This document shows positions 1-5,659 of a stretch of 5,659 bases of DNA, piece by piece. The position numbers were made by a program, and so were the translations under genes. How positions within the stretch are numbered: position 1 is the stretch's first letter; each line of letters begins with the position of its first letter. The stretch covers positions 1 through 5,659 of the forward strand of contig JAUWWA010000147.1 in NCBI GenBank assembly GCA_030617125.1, read 5' to 3'. The notes beneath the pieces are model-generated. The model was not told the origin of the DNA, searched no databases, and was given only the letters and a program-made list of their open reading frames with translations. This DNA comes from Pirellulales bacterium. GTDB taxonomy: Bacteria > Planctomycetota > Planctomycetia > Pirellulales > Thermoguttaceae.

Positions 1-3000
1 GCCGGCCATGTCGCCGGCTTCCTTGCCCTCGGCCATCGCCATCATGGGTTCTCCCGGCGGTGCGGCGGCGGGCATCGGCGCGTCGGCGGCAAATGCCATT
101 CGCCGGGCCCCGGACTTGGCCATGTGCATGCCGCCCATACCGCCCATGCCCATGCCGCCGCCCTTGATCTCGCGTCCCCAGACCTGAAATGCCCGGCGTT
201 CTCCCCGGGCAAGCCCACTCCCGTCCCCAGCCAGTTCATCCATCTCCTCGGCCACGGTGGCCCCGAACACGCCGAGGTTGCTCATGGCGACGGCGCCTTT
301 CTTCAAGAGGTTGCGGACGTACCGGCCGAGGTTCGACTCGGTTCGCGGGTGATGATGACGGCGCCACTTCCAGAAGAACGCCTTGATCTCCGGCACGTTC
401 GACCCGCCGGAGATGTACTCCAACGCCTTGTCGTAGATGGCCACGACGGTCGAGCCGACAAACGGTTCGCCGTGGAAGTCGGTCAGACGGATCTTCACCT
501 TGGCCTTCTCGCCCGGCTTGTACGCCTCTTTGGAAGGCTCGACGTCGACGGCCAGGACGCGCCGCTCGGGCGGGACGACGATTTCCTTGCTCTCGGTGTG
601 GACCCGGCCGTCGGCAATGGTGACCGCCTCGACGAAAAAGTTGGGCATGTCCTTCTTTACGACGCCGATTGCCCGCACGATGCTCTTGCCGTCGAGCCGG
701 ATGACCTTCGGCTTCAGGTACACGCCGTTCGCCGGCCGAACGAACAAGAGCACGGTGCCGCCGGTGCGATCGGTGTTGATTTGCAGCTTGACTTCCTCGC
801 CGGGCGCATACTCCACCTTGTCGGGCACGAGTTCGATGTGGTTGAAGCGGAACTCCGAGCCGTCGAACCCGCGGCCGATGACCGTGAACAGGTACCCGCC
901 CTCGATCGTGTGGTTCTTCGCGTCGGTCAGCTTGTACGAGAGGCGATATTGGCCCGCGCGGGAGGCGGTGATTTGCTGCCGCGCACGGCCTTCGACGTTC
1001 GTGTCGAGCTTCCACGTTCGCACCGGCGTCTCGACCGGCTTGCCTTTGCGGTAGCTGACGCGCAGCAGCGTCAGTTCGCCCTTGCCCTCGACCGGCTTGT
1101 TGTCGATTGTATGTGCATTGAAGCTGGCGCGGATGGTCTCTCCCACGCGGTAGTAGCCGCGATGGACCCACGCGTAGACCTTAAACGGTTTCCGCGCAAC
1201 CAGCACCTCTCCGGCGCCGACGATCGTGCGTCGCGACTGGTCGACCACTTCGGCGGTGATCGAGTAGCGATGGTCCTGGTCGCCGTGGATCGCCTTGGCC
1301 ACGCCGGTGTCGATCACGACCTTGACCGTACCGTCCTCGCCAATTTCGACCTCCTGCTCGGCGACCAACTCCGGCGGCTGCTGGCCGCGCGGCCACCAAT
1401 ATGGAATCGGGCGAAAGCAACCCCACGACCTGAAACCCGGATACCAGTGGTAGTCGTAGCCGAACCACCAGTAGCCCGAACCGTAGAGCCAGTCCCAAGG
1501 GCGGGTCGGGTACCAACGCTCGCTGTGGCTGGTGCGCATGACCTTGTACTTCACCTTGGCGTGGGTGACCGGGGAGCCGAAATAGTACGTCGCCTTGATG
1601 GTGGCCGTGATCTTCTCGCCGAGCATGACCGGTTCTTTCGGGGCGTCGAGGGTGACCTCGAACTCCGGCTTCTTGTACTCTTCGACGCGGAAGTTGCCGC
1701 CGCCCAGATGCCGCCGTCCTCGTTTGACCACAAGCCGATAGACGCCCAGCGTGGCGTCGGCCGGCAGCTCCAACTCGGAGGCCATGCCGCCGTAGGCGTC
1801 GGCCGTGAGCGTTTTGCTCGCGATCTTCTCGCGTTTCGGGTCGCGGATCTCGATGGTGAACCTCTGCCCGGCGAAGTCGGACCGGTCGCCCATGTCGTAC
1901 CGCGCGTGGCGGACCCAGAACTTGTACTGCACCTTCTGCTTGGGGCGATAGACCGGGTGGTCGGTGATCGTGAATACCTTGGTCGCCTTGTACTGCGCGT
2001 CGTGGCGCCGAGGGTACCAAACGTTGGTGAAACCGAGGTAGGCGAAGCGGCCTTCTTGGGTCCGGGCCGTGATCAGCCACTGGTAGTTGCGCGGCTGGTC
2101 TTTCGGGTCGGGGATCACCTGGCCGTCGGCGTCGGTATACTCGGCGAACTGTGTCGTGAGCACCTCATGGCGGCGAGGCCGGTTATGGTACACCTGCCTC
2201 CAGCCGAAGAACTCGACGTTCGCCTTGGCGATGGGTTTGCCCGTAACCGCGTCGCCCACGAAGTAGTAGGTCTTGCCCGGCAGCGGCTTCTTGACGATGG
2301 CCGTGTCACTGAGCCAGATAACGATGTAGCTCGTGTTGCCGTTCTTCATTTTGGCGCGGAGCAGATAGGCGCCTGGCTCTTGCAGCGGCGTGGTGATGGT
2401 GGTCCGCTTGTCGAAGTGATTCTCACGCGGCTTGAGGGCTACCTTCCACTGGGCGACCTGGCGGCCGACGTACTGCTTCTGATTCTCGTGGACCAGCCGA
2501 TAGCCGATGTTGCCGATGTTGACCTTGTTCCAGTCAACTCGCGCGGGCCGCGACTTGATATACGCTTTCACGTCGTCGAGCAGCTTTTCGACTTTGACTT
2601 CATACGCCGTTAGCTCGACGGCGCCCCCGTTGCGGAAGCGATACTCGACCGTCGCTCCTTTGCCGGCCGGTTGGTTCATGACCGGCTCGAAACGGCCCCA
2701 CTTGCCGACGATCTGATCCAGGCGTTTTTGCCAGTTCCGTCGTTGGCGATCGTACCGCCGGCCAAACTCCTTGATCAGCCGTCGCCAGTGATCGGCCGCC
2801 TTGGGGTATTGTCGGCGGTTCTCGAACACCGCCGCCAACTGCTGTAACGAATCCCGGCCATGGCCGGTTTCTGGTTCGGCGGCGATCTGCTGAGATATCT
2901 TGACGAAGTTGAACTCGTCGGGCAGCTCGAACCGCTTGACGCCGGTGGCAAGCTGGGCGATCGTCTCGTTCTCGCTCAAGGTGTGCAGCGCATAAGTCCC

Positions 3001-3957
3001 GCTTTCGTCCTCCTGGGTGTCGTCGGTTTGCATCCGGCCGAAGACCCAGCCGCGTTGGGCCATCGTCTGCACGCCGAATTGACTGAGCAGGAAATCCGCG
3101 AACTGCTTGCGCACGGCGTTCTTCCGCCGCGGGTTGAACTCAATGGCCTGCTCCAGGCACCAGCGCCATCGTTGGCCGTCGGTCTTGGCCGCCTCGAACG
3201 ATTTGGGCGTGTAGTGGTAAACCGGATTGCCGTCGGCGTCGACCGGCGCGCCGCCCGCCCGGCGAGAGTGTCCCCAGCCGGGGTCATAGTCGGGCAACCG
3301 GTCCAGGTCGGTCAGAGATTGCAGGCGCCACGCCTCGCTGTAGCCGCGGTTGTTCAACAAGATCGTAGCGAACGCGAGCAGGTAGTTGCCCACTTCGGCG
3401 TGGTTGTCGTCTTGCTTGGCTAGGGGTAACGCCCGGGCCATCAGTTGCAGCGCGCGGACACGGTCGCGCTCGACGGCATTGACCACGCGCCCGCCGCCAC
3501 GTTTCCGGCCGCGCTGGAACTCGCCGGCCACCATGTAGCCGTGGTGCGGCGTGTTCACGTAATTCCAGGCCGCGGCCTGGAGCAGTCGCCAGTTGTCCTT
3601 GTGTACCTCGATGACCGCCTCGCGGAAGGCGTCGATTTCGCTCACGCGATTGAGCCGTTGTAGGCACACGGTTGCCCGACTCAGGTCGTCGCCAACGCTG
3701 CTCGGCTCGTCGCTCGGATCGAGTGCGAGCTTGCGAAGCCCCTCGTAGGCGTCCTTGTAGTTGCCTTGCTGGATGGCCTTGTGCAACGCTTTGCGACGGG
3801 CGTGGTTAGATTCGGGAGTTGCGGGACCACCGTGAGGGTCGATAAGCGCCTGACCAAGGCGTTGGCCAGGTCCTCGGCCTGCGCCGCCGGGCGCGAAAGT
3901 ACCGGCCAATACCATGCCGGCGACAGCCAACAAGCAGAGGAACAGAAAAGTTCTCAT
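1..3957 (-). CDS. Secreted alpha-2-macroglobulin family protein, N-terminal 1,319 residues (3' end outside window)
   Basis: The frame is open without a stop from ATG 3957 to base 1, so the C-terminal part is missing. The start is supported by AGGAG eight bases upstream. Residues 1 to about 18-22 form a Sec signal peptide (MRTFLFLCLLAVAGMVLAG) with no lipobox cysteine. Residues 50-215 and 369-400 look helical and TPR-like, for example the run QQGNYKDAYEGLRKLALDP. From about 430 onward the sequence is beta-rich macroglobulin repeats: GDAVTGKPIAKANVEF (568-583), an MG2-type ITDHPVYRPKQ (664-674), EEYKKPEFEV (759-768), then bait-region-domain-type segments starting at 1040 (HIELVPDKVEYAPGEE) and 1136 (AVDVEPSKEAYKPGE). 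The family traps proteases through a bait region and often a thioester. The thioester motif would lie beyond the left edge, so its presence is unknown. Odd features are an aromatic-rich insert (815-855) and a Gly/Met-rich tail (1266-1319). The gene is probably cotranscribed with the upstream methyltransferase. The family call is firm; the target and exact location of the protein are inferred. Confidence 0.9.
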   Translation of the reverse strand, partial: MRTFLFLCLLAVAGMVLAGTFAPGGAGRGPGQRLGQALIDPHGGPATPESNHARRKALHKAIQQGNYKDAYEGLRKLALDPSDEPSSVGDDLSRATVCLQRLNRVSEIDAFREAVIEVHKDNWRLLQAAAWNYVNTPHHGYMVAGEFQRGRKRGGGRVVNAVERDRVRALQLMARALPLAKQDDNHAEVGNYLLAFATILLNNRGYSEAWRLQSLTDLDRLPDYDPGWGHSRRAGGAPVDADGNPVYHYTPKSFEAAKTDGQRWRWCLEQAIEFNPRRKNAVRKQFADFLLSQFGVQTMAQRGWVFGRMQTDDTQEDESGTYALHTLSENETIAQLATGVKRFELPDEFNFVKISQQIAAEPETGHGRDSLQQLAAVFENRRQYPKAADHWRRLIKEFGRRYDRQRRNWQKRLDQIVGKWGRFEPVMNQPAGKGATVEYRFRNGGAVELTAYEVKVEKLLDDVKAYIKSRPARVDWNKVNIGNIGYRLVHENQKQYVGRQVAQWKVALKPRENHFDKRTTITTPLQEPGAYLLRAKMKNGNTSYIVIWLSDTAIVKKPLPGKTYYFVGDAVTGKPIAKANVEFFGWRQVYHNRPRRHEVLTTQFAEYTDADGQVIPDPKDQPRNYQWLITARTQEGRFAYLGFTNVWYPRRHDAQYKATKVFTITDHPVYRPKQKVQYKFWVRHARYDMGDRSDFAGQRFTIEIRDPKREKIASKTLTADAYGGMASELELPADATLGVYRLVVKRGRRHLGGGNFRVEEYKKPEFEVTLDAPKEPVMLGEKITATIKATYYFGSPVTHAKVKYKVMRTSHSERWYPTRPWDWLYGSGYWWFGYDYHWYPGFRSWGCFRPIPYWWPRGQQPPELVAEQEVEIGEDGTVKVVIDTGVAKAIHGDQDHRYSITAEVVDQSRRTIVGAGEVLVARKPFKVYAWVHRGYYRVGETIRASFNAHTIDNKPVEGKGELTLLRVSYRKGKPVETPVRTWKLDTNVEGRARQQITASRAGQYRLSYKLTDAKNHTIEGGYLFTVIGRGFDGSEFRFNHIELVPDKVEYAPGEEVKLQINTDRTGGTVLLFVRPANGVYLKPKVIRLDGKSIVRAIGVVKKDMPNFFVEAVTIADGRVHTESKEIVVPPERRVLAVDVEPSKEAYKPGEKAKVKIRLTDFHGEPFVGSTVVAIYDKALEYISGGSNVPEIKAFFWKWRRHHHPRTESNLGRYVRNLLKKGAVAMSNLGVFGATVAEEMDELAGDGSGLARGERRAFQVWGREIKGGGMGMGGMGGMHMAKSGARRMAFAADAPMPAAAPPGEPMMAMAEGKEAGDMAG
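121..165 (-). repeat. Low-complexity GGC/ATG codon run encoding a Gly/Met segment
   Basis: On the minus strand this stretch inside the macroglobulin gene is built from GGC, GGT and ATG codons and encodes GGGMGMGGMGGMHM (residues 1266-1279). Imperfect GGCATG-type units suggest growth by replication slippage. It lies where the family's bait region is expected. Confidence 0.65.
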
Positions 3958-3965
3958 CGTTCGAT

Positions 3966-3970
3966 CTCCT
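3966..3970 (-). promoter_or_regulatory. Shine-Dalgarno site of the macroglobulin gene
   Basis: The minus strand reads AGGAG, then eight bases, then ATG at 3957. No competing in-frame start with a better site is nearby. The site overlaps the first two bases of the tandem 17-bp repeat at 3969-4002. Confidence 0.75.
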
Positions 3971-4002
3971 GGATCGCTACGGAATCTGTATCGCTACGGA
4001 AT
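3969..4002. repeat. Tandem direct repeat, 2 x 17 bp, in the leader of the macroglobulin gene
   Basis: The plus strand carries CTGGATCGCTACGGAAT (3969-3985) followed directly by CTGTATCGCTACGGAAT (3986-4002). The copies differ at a single position. The array fills over half of the 63-bp gap between the methyltransferase stop and the macroglobulin start, and it touches the ribosome binding site. It may be a slippage duplication or a pair of regulator half sites. The sequence alone does not decide. Confidence 0.9.
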
Positions 4003-4020
4003 GTTGTGCAATCAACTGAT

Positions 4021-4674
4021 CTATTCTGTCGCGACGCCACGCATCTCGGATACCTCCATCGCGTCACGTTTCGCCCACGGCAGGTTCACGTCGAACCACT
4101 CCGTGCGGCTGTTGTATTTCGAGCGGACGTGCTTCAGGTAGTCCTTCATGCCGGCGGCGCCGATCCCCGCGTTGTCGGCCACCACGACGGCGCCGCTGGC
4201 GAGTCTCCTCTCCAGGCTTATGAGAATGGGATAATAGTTCGACGAGCCGCAATCGACAAAGAGAAAATCGATCGGGCCCTTGAGTTCCTTGACCACCTGC
4301 CGGGCGTCGCCGACCTTGACCGTGACGAGCTTGTCGAGCCCGGCCTTGCGGAAGTTGGCTTCCGCCTGTTTCGCCCGTTCGGGACTGATCTCGATCGTGA
4401 TCAATCGGCCTCGGCCGGCATTTTTCAGTTCCCGGGCGATCCAGAGCCCCGAGTAGCCGATCGCCGTGCCGCATTCGACCACCACCTCGGGCTTCGCCCG
4501 GCGGACCAGTTCGGCCAGCCGCTCGGCCTTCTTGCGGCCGATCATGTAGATCCGGCGCTCAACACACGCCTTTTCGACCTCGTCGATGACCGCCCGTGCC
4601 GGGTCGTTTGCCGCGGCTTGCGCGGCCGCCGCCGCGGCGAGAAGGGCCATTGCCATGCAGAATGCCGCTTTCAT
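4021..4674 (-). CDS. Putatively exported class I SAM-dependent O-methyltransferase (catechol/caffeoyl-CoA OMT-like)
   Basis: This is a complete 217-residue protein. Start 4674 is chosen over in-frame ATGs at 4692 and 4701 because AGGAG lies six bases upstream and because it puts the hydrophobic stretch at the very N-terminus. Residues 1-22 look like a Sec signal peptide: MKAAF, an Ala/Leu core, and possible cleavage after AQA at 18-20. The rest is a Rossmann methyltransferase. SAM motif I is VVVECGTAIGYSGLWIA (64-80). The acidic E95 follows strand 2 (ITIEIS), and GDAR is at 122-125. DFLFVDCGSSNYYPIL (136-151) and VVVADNAGIG (163-172) supply D141, D167 and N168, which match the divalent-metal ligands of COMT-type enzymes. 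The predicted reaction is methyl transfer from SAM to a hydroxyl of a small molecule, with unknown substrate. Length fits the family (about 200-220). The export signal is unusual; a membrane-anchored cytoplasmic form is an alternative. The gene lies 63 bp upstream of the macroglobulin gene and probably shares its transcript. Confidence 0.88.
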   Translation of the reverse strand: MKAAFCMAMALLAAAAAAQAAANDPARAVIDEVEKACVERRIYMIGRKKAERLAELVRRAKPEVVVECGTAIGYSGLWIARELKNAGRGRLITIEISPERAKQAEANFRKAGLDKLVTVKVGDARQVVKELKGPIDFLFVDCGSSNYYPILISLERRLASGAVVVADNAGIGAAGMKDYLKHVRSKYNSRTEWFDVNLPWAKRDAMEVSEMRGVATE

Positions 4675-4680
4675 GGGAGT

Positions 4681-4685
4681 CTCCT
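4681..4685 (-). promoter_or_regulatory. Shine-Dalgarno site that decides the methyltransferase start
   Basis: The minus strand reads AAGAAGGAG, with the AGGAG core six bases before ATG 4674. The upstream in-frame ATG at 4692 lies immediately before this purine run, and neither it nor ATG 4701 has a comparable site. The shorter protein, which begins directly with the signal-peptide-like segment, is therefore preferred. Confidence 0.75.
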
Positions 4686-4727
4686 TCTTCATAGACGCCA
4701 TGCGTCGGCGGAAAGTTCCGTGAGGGC

Positions 4728-4756
4728 AATATAGAACTCGCAGGCGACCGTGTCAC
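4728..4756 (-). promoter_or_regulatory. Sigma70-type promoter for the methyltransferase-macroglobulin pair
   Basis: On the minus strand, GTGACA (4756-4751) matches the -35 consensus TTGACA at five of six positions. A 17-bp spacer follows, then TATATT (4733-4728), which matches TATAAT at five of six. Transcription would start near 4721 and give a leader of about 45 bases before ATG 4674. AT-rich hexamers are rare in this GC-rich DNA, which strengthens the call. A small inverted repeat (CTCCT/AGGAG, 4760-4774) sits just upstream of the -35 box. No mapping data are available. Confidence 0.6.
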
Positions 4757-4871
4757 CCCCTCCTTCCCCAGGAGCAGTAACGGGGGCAAAGCCTCGTTGG
4801 TCGTCGGCCCGATCATGGAGTGGGTGAATCGGCAGCGGAACCAGTGGTTCGAGACGACACGCCACGTCAAC

Positions 4872-4893
4872 ACTGCTTCTAGCGAAGCAGTGG
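4872..4893. repeat. Perfect inverted repeat, 9-bp arms with 4-base loop
   Basis: CACTGCTTC (4872-4880) and GAAGCAGTG (4885-4893) are exact reverse complements around TAGC. As RNA this would form a stable short hairpin on either strand. There is no T-tract beside it, so an intrinsic terminator is not supported. It could be a dispersed palindromic element or an operator, which cannot be told from one copy. Confidence 0.8.
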
Positions 4894-4996
4894 CACACTT
4901 TCGATCACAGGCACCCTGCTTGCCTCGCAAGGGCTACCTTCCCTGAAAGACCAATGGGTCGCCATTCACTACCCGCCAACTGCGGGCAAACCAACC

Positions 4997-5070
4997 TGAA
5001 CCGCCCGGTGCGGACCCGCATGCCGTGGTGGTGTGGGGAGGGCCGGGCAAAACCCGGCCCTTACCCGATT
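4997..5070 (+). mobile_element. Probable relic of a group II intron 3' end (domain V and VI-like)
   Basis: On the plus strand, bases 5001-5031 fold as an interrupted hairpin. CCGCC and CGG pair with CCG and GGTGG, TGCG pairs with CGCA across a four-base GACC loop, and a two-base TG bulge lies on the 3' side. This is the general shape of intron domain V. The following GTGTGGGGAGG linker, the 8-bp GGGCCGGG/CCCGGCCC hairpin (5040-5060) and the ending TTACCCGAT (5061-5069) resemble domain VI. An unpaired A at 5063 lies about seven bases from the putative 3' end, as expected for a branch point. A single extra T at 5026 interrupts the domain V stem. No reverse transcriptase and no intron 5' part are found upstream, so at most a decayed 3' fragment remains. 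The call rests on structure and remembered consensus. Confidence 0.5.
5040..5060. repeat. Perfect inverted repeat, 8-bp GC-only arms with CAAAA loop
   Basis: GGGCCGGG (5040-5047) and CCCGGCCC (5053-5060) are exact reverse complements around a five-base loop. It could act as the domain VI stem of the intron-like element. It could also be a weak transcript-end structure for the helicase gene, whose stop codon lies 38 bases away on the minus strand. No T-run follows on either strand, so the terminator reading is weak. Confidence 0.8.
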
Positions 5071-5097
5071 GGACCGATGCACGCTTGTACGTACCGC

Positions 5098-5659
5098 TCA
5101 CTCAGCCCGCTGGTCTTCTACTTGCTTCTTCCAGTACGCCGCATCCACCTTGATGTCATCCAGTCGGGCGCTGTCAATCCAGGAGATGAAAGAAGACCGC
5201 GACTTCCATTTGCCAGCAAAGTTCCGCGTGTGGATGAGCGAACACTTCTTGCGTGTCCGGGTGAGGCCAACTACGAACTTGCAGATCTCAAGGTCCTGGA
5301 TTGCTCGTGGATCGTGCGGCAACTCGTCGTCGTGCAATCCCGCGATGAACACGTGCTGCGCTGAAAGCCCCTTTGCCCCTTCGAAGGATGTCACCCTCAC
5401 ATGCGGTGATTCGACTGATGCAGCAGTCCCTTGCTCATCTTCCGACGCTTCCTCAGGCGGTTCATAGGCGTCGACATCAGCCAGCACACTCTGGCGGAAC
5501 TCACTTGGCAGCATGTCGACCAGACGCTTGGCGCGGTCCGCTGTCTCCGCGATCGCGTCTGCAAGGAACGGCGGATCGTCCACGTGCAGGATGACTCGCC
5601 ACCCAAGATTGGAGTCCGGGCCTTCTTTCAGAATTGAGAGTCCCAGCTCTCGATTCAAC
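5098..5659 (-). CDS. UvrD/Rep-like superfamily 1 DNA helicase, C-terminal 187 residues (5' end outside window)
   Basis: The frame runs from the right edge to TGA at 5098-5100. A TTG near the edge is not taken as a start because homologues are much longer. The sequence VRVTSFEGAKGLSAQHVFIAGL, here split as VRVTSFEGAKG and LSAQHVFIAGL (about 5333-5400), matches the helicase motif V region, whose usual form is T-x-H-x-x-KGLE-x-x-x-V. It is followed by HDDELPHD. KFVVGLTRTRKK (about 5246-5281) matches motif VI (usual form YVALTRAR), with the arginines that contact ATP. An acidic linker, EPPEEASEDEQG, precedes motif V. Such proteins are ATP-driven 3'-5' DNA translocases in repair, recombination or phage defence; the subfamily cannot be set from this fragment. 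GC content in sampled lines is near 55%, lower than the roughly 60-70% sampled in the macroglobulin gene. Confidence 0.8.
   Translation of the reverse strand, partial: LNRELGLSILKEGPDSNLGWRVILHVDDPPFLADAIAETADRAKRLVDMLPSEFRQSVLADVDAYEPPEEASEDEQGTAASVESPHVRVTSFEGAKGLSAQHVFIAGLHDDELPHDPRAIQDLEICKFVVGLTRTRKKCSLIHTRNFAGKWKSRSSFISWIDSARLDDIKVDAAYWKKQVEDQRAE

Larger units (their letters stand above)
4675..5097. other. Gene-free, hairpin-rich intergenic region between helicase and methyltransferase
   Basis: No convincing protein-coding frame is present; the open frames here match no family I recognise and lack start signals. The left part holds the methyltransferase leader and promoter. The middle and right parts hold small perfect or near-perfect inverted repeats: 4760-4774 (5-bp stem), 4872-4893 (9-bp), 4953-4966 (5-bp), 4972-4986 (5-bp), 5001-5031 (interrupted) and 5040-5060 (8-bp). 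The last two together resemble a group II intron 3' end. None is followed by a clear T-run on either strand, so no terminator is called. Confidence 0.7.

Noticed and set aside
124..2613. 829-residue plus-strand open frame opposite the macroglobulin gene
   Set aside because: It is an antisense shadow of a GC-rich coding strand. The minus-strand translation gives recognisable macroglobulin motifs through the whole stretch, while the plus-strand product is Arg/Asp/Leu/Val-rich with no recognisable domain and no convincing ribosome binding site.
3969..4002. Start of a CRISPR-like array
   Set aside because: The two 17-bp units are directly adjacent with no spacer, and there are only two of them.
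4692..4701. Upstream ATG codons (4692, 4701) as the methyltransferase start
   Set aside because: They lack a ribosome binding site as good as the AGGAG before ATG 4674, and they would place charged residues ahead of the signal-like segment.
3766..4734. 322-residue plus-strand open frame
   Set aside because: It crosses the start of the macroglobulin gene, the intergenic gap and the whole methyltransferase gene in antisense. Both minus-strand genes are well supported and this product has no recognisable motif.
4559..4930. 123-residue minus-strand frame overlapping the methyltransferase start
   Set aside because: It overlaps the methyltransferase signal-peptide region in another frame, spans the promoter and hairpins, and shows no domain.
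5040..5060. Intrinsic terminator for the helicase gene
   Set aside because: The stem is strong, but no T-run follows on the minus or plus strand, so it is listed only as an inverted repeat.
4954..5364. 136-residue plus-strand frame over the intron-like element
   Set aside because: It runs through the structured element and then antisense to the helicase motifs; it is a chance frame.

Overview
The window looks like chromosomal DNA of a GC-rich bacterium. The best guess is a planctomycete of the Pirellulales type. The main reason is the large alpha-2-macroglobulin protein with a helical, TPR-like N-terminal extension; an exported enzyme encoded next to it is compatible. This taxonomic guess is an inference and no search was run.

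All three genes lie on the minus strand, so the window reads right to left. (1) 5098-5659 is the C-terminal end of a UvrD/Rep-type superfamily 1 helicase whose start lies beyond the right edge. (2) 4675-5097 is a 423-bp gene-free stretch. It holds a run of small hairpins, a plus-strand structure resembling the 3' end (domains V and VI) of a group II intron, and a near-consensus sigma70-type promoter pointing left. (3) 4021-4674 encodes a complete class I SAM-dependent O-methyltransferase of the catechol/caffeoyl-CoA type. Unusually, it begins with what looks like a cleavable signal peptide. (4) 1-3957 encodes the first 1,319 residues of a secreted alpha-2-macroglobulin-family protein. The reading frame is open to the left edge, so the thioester and receptor-like domains lie outside the window.

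The methyltransferase and macroglobulin genes are 63 bp apart, on the same strand, each with a good Shine-Dalgarno sequence and no visible terminator between them. They are probably one transcript from the promoter at 4728-4756. The short gap carries a tandem 17-bp repeat just before the macroglobulin ribosome binding site. Bacterial macroglobulins trap proteases in the periplasm or at the cell surface. A methyltransferase that also appears to be exported is an odd partner, because SAM is normally cytoplasmic. This pair is the most interesting part of the window.

Two low-complexity stretches in the macroglobulin stand out. One is a 41-residue segment that is almost half Trp/Tyr/Phe. The other is a Gly/Met/Ala-rich segment at the left edge, about where the protease bait region is expected. 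Long plus-strand open frames opposite the macroglobulin gene are antisense shadows and are not annotated.
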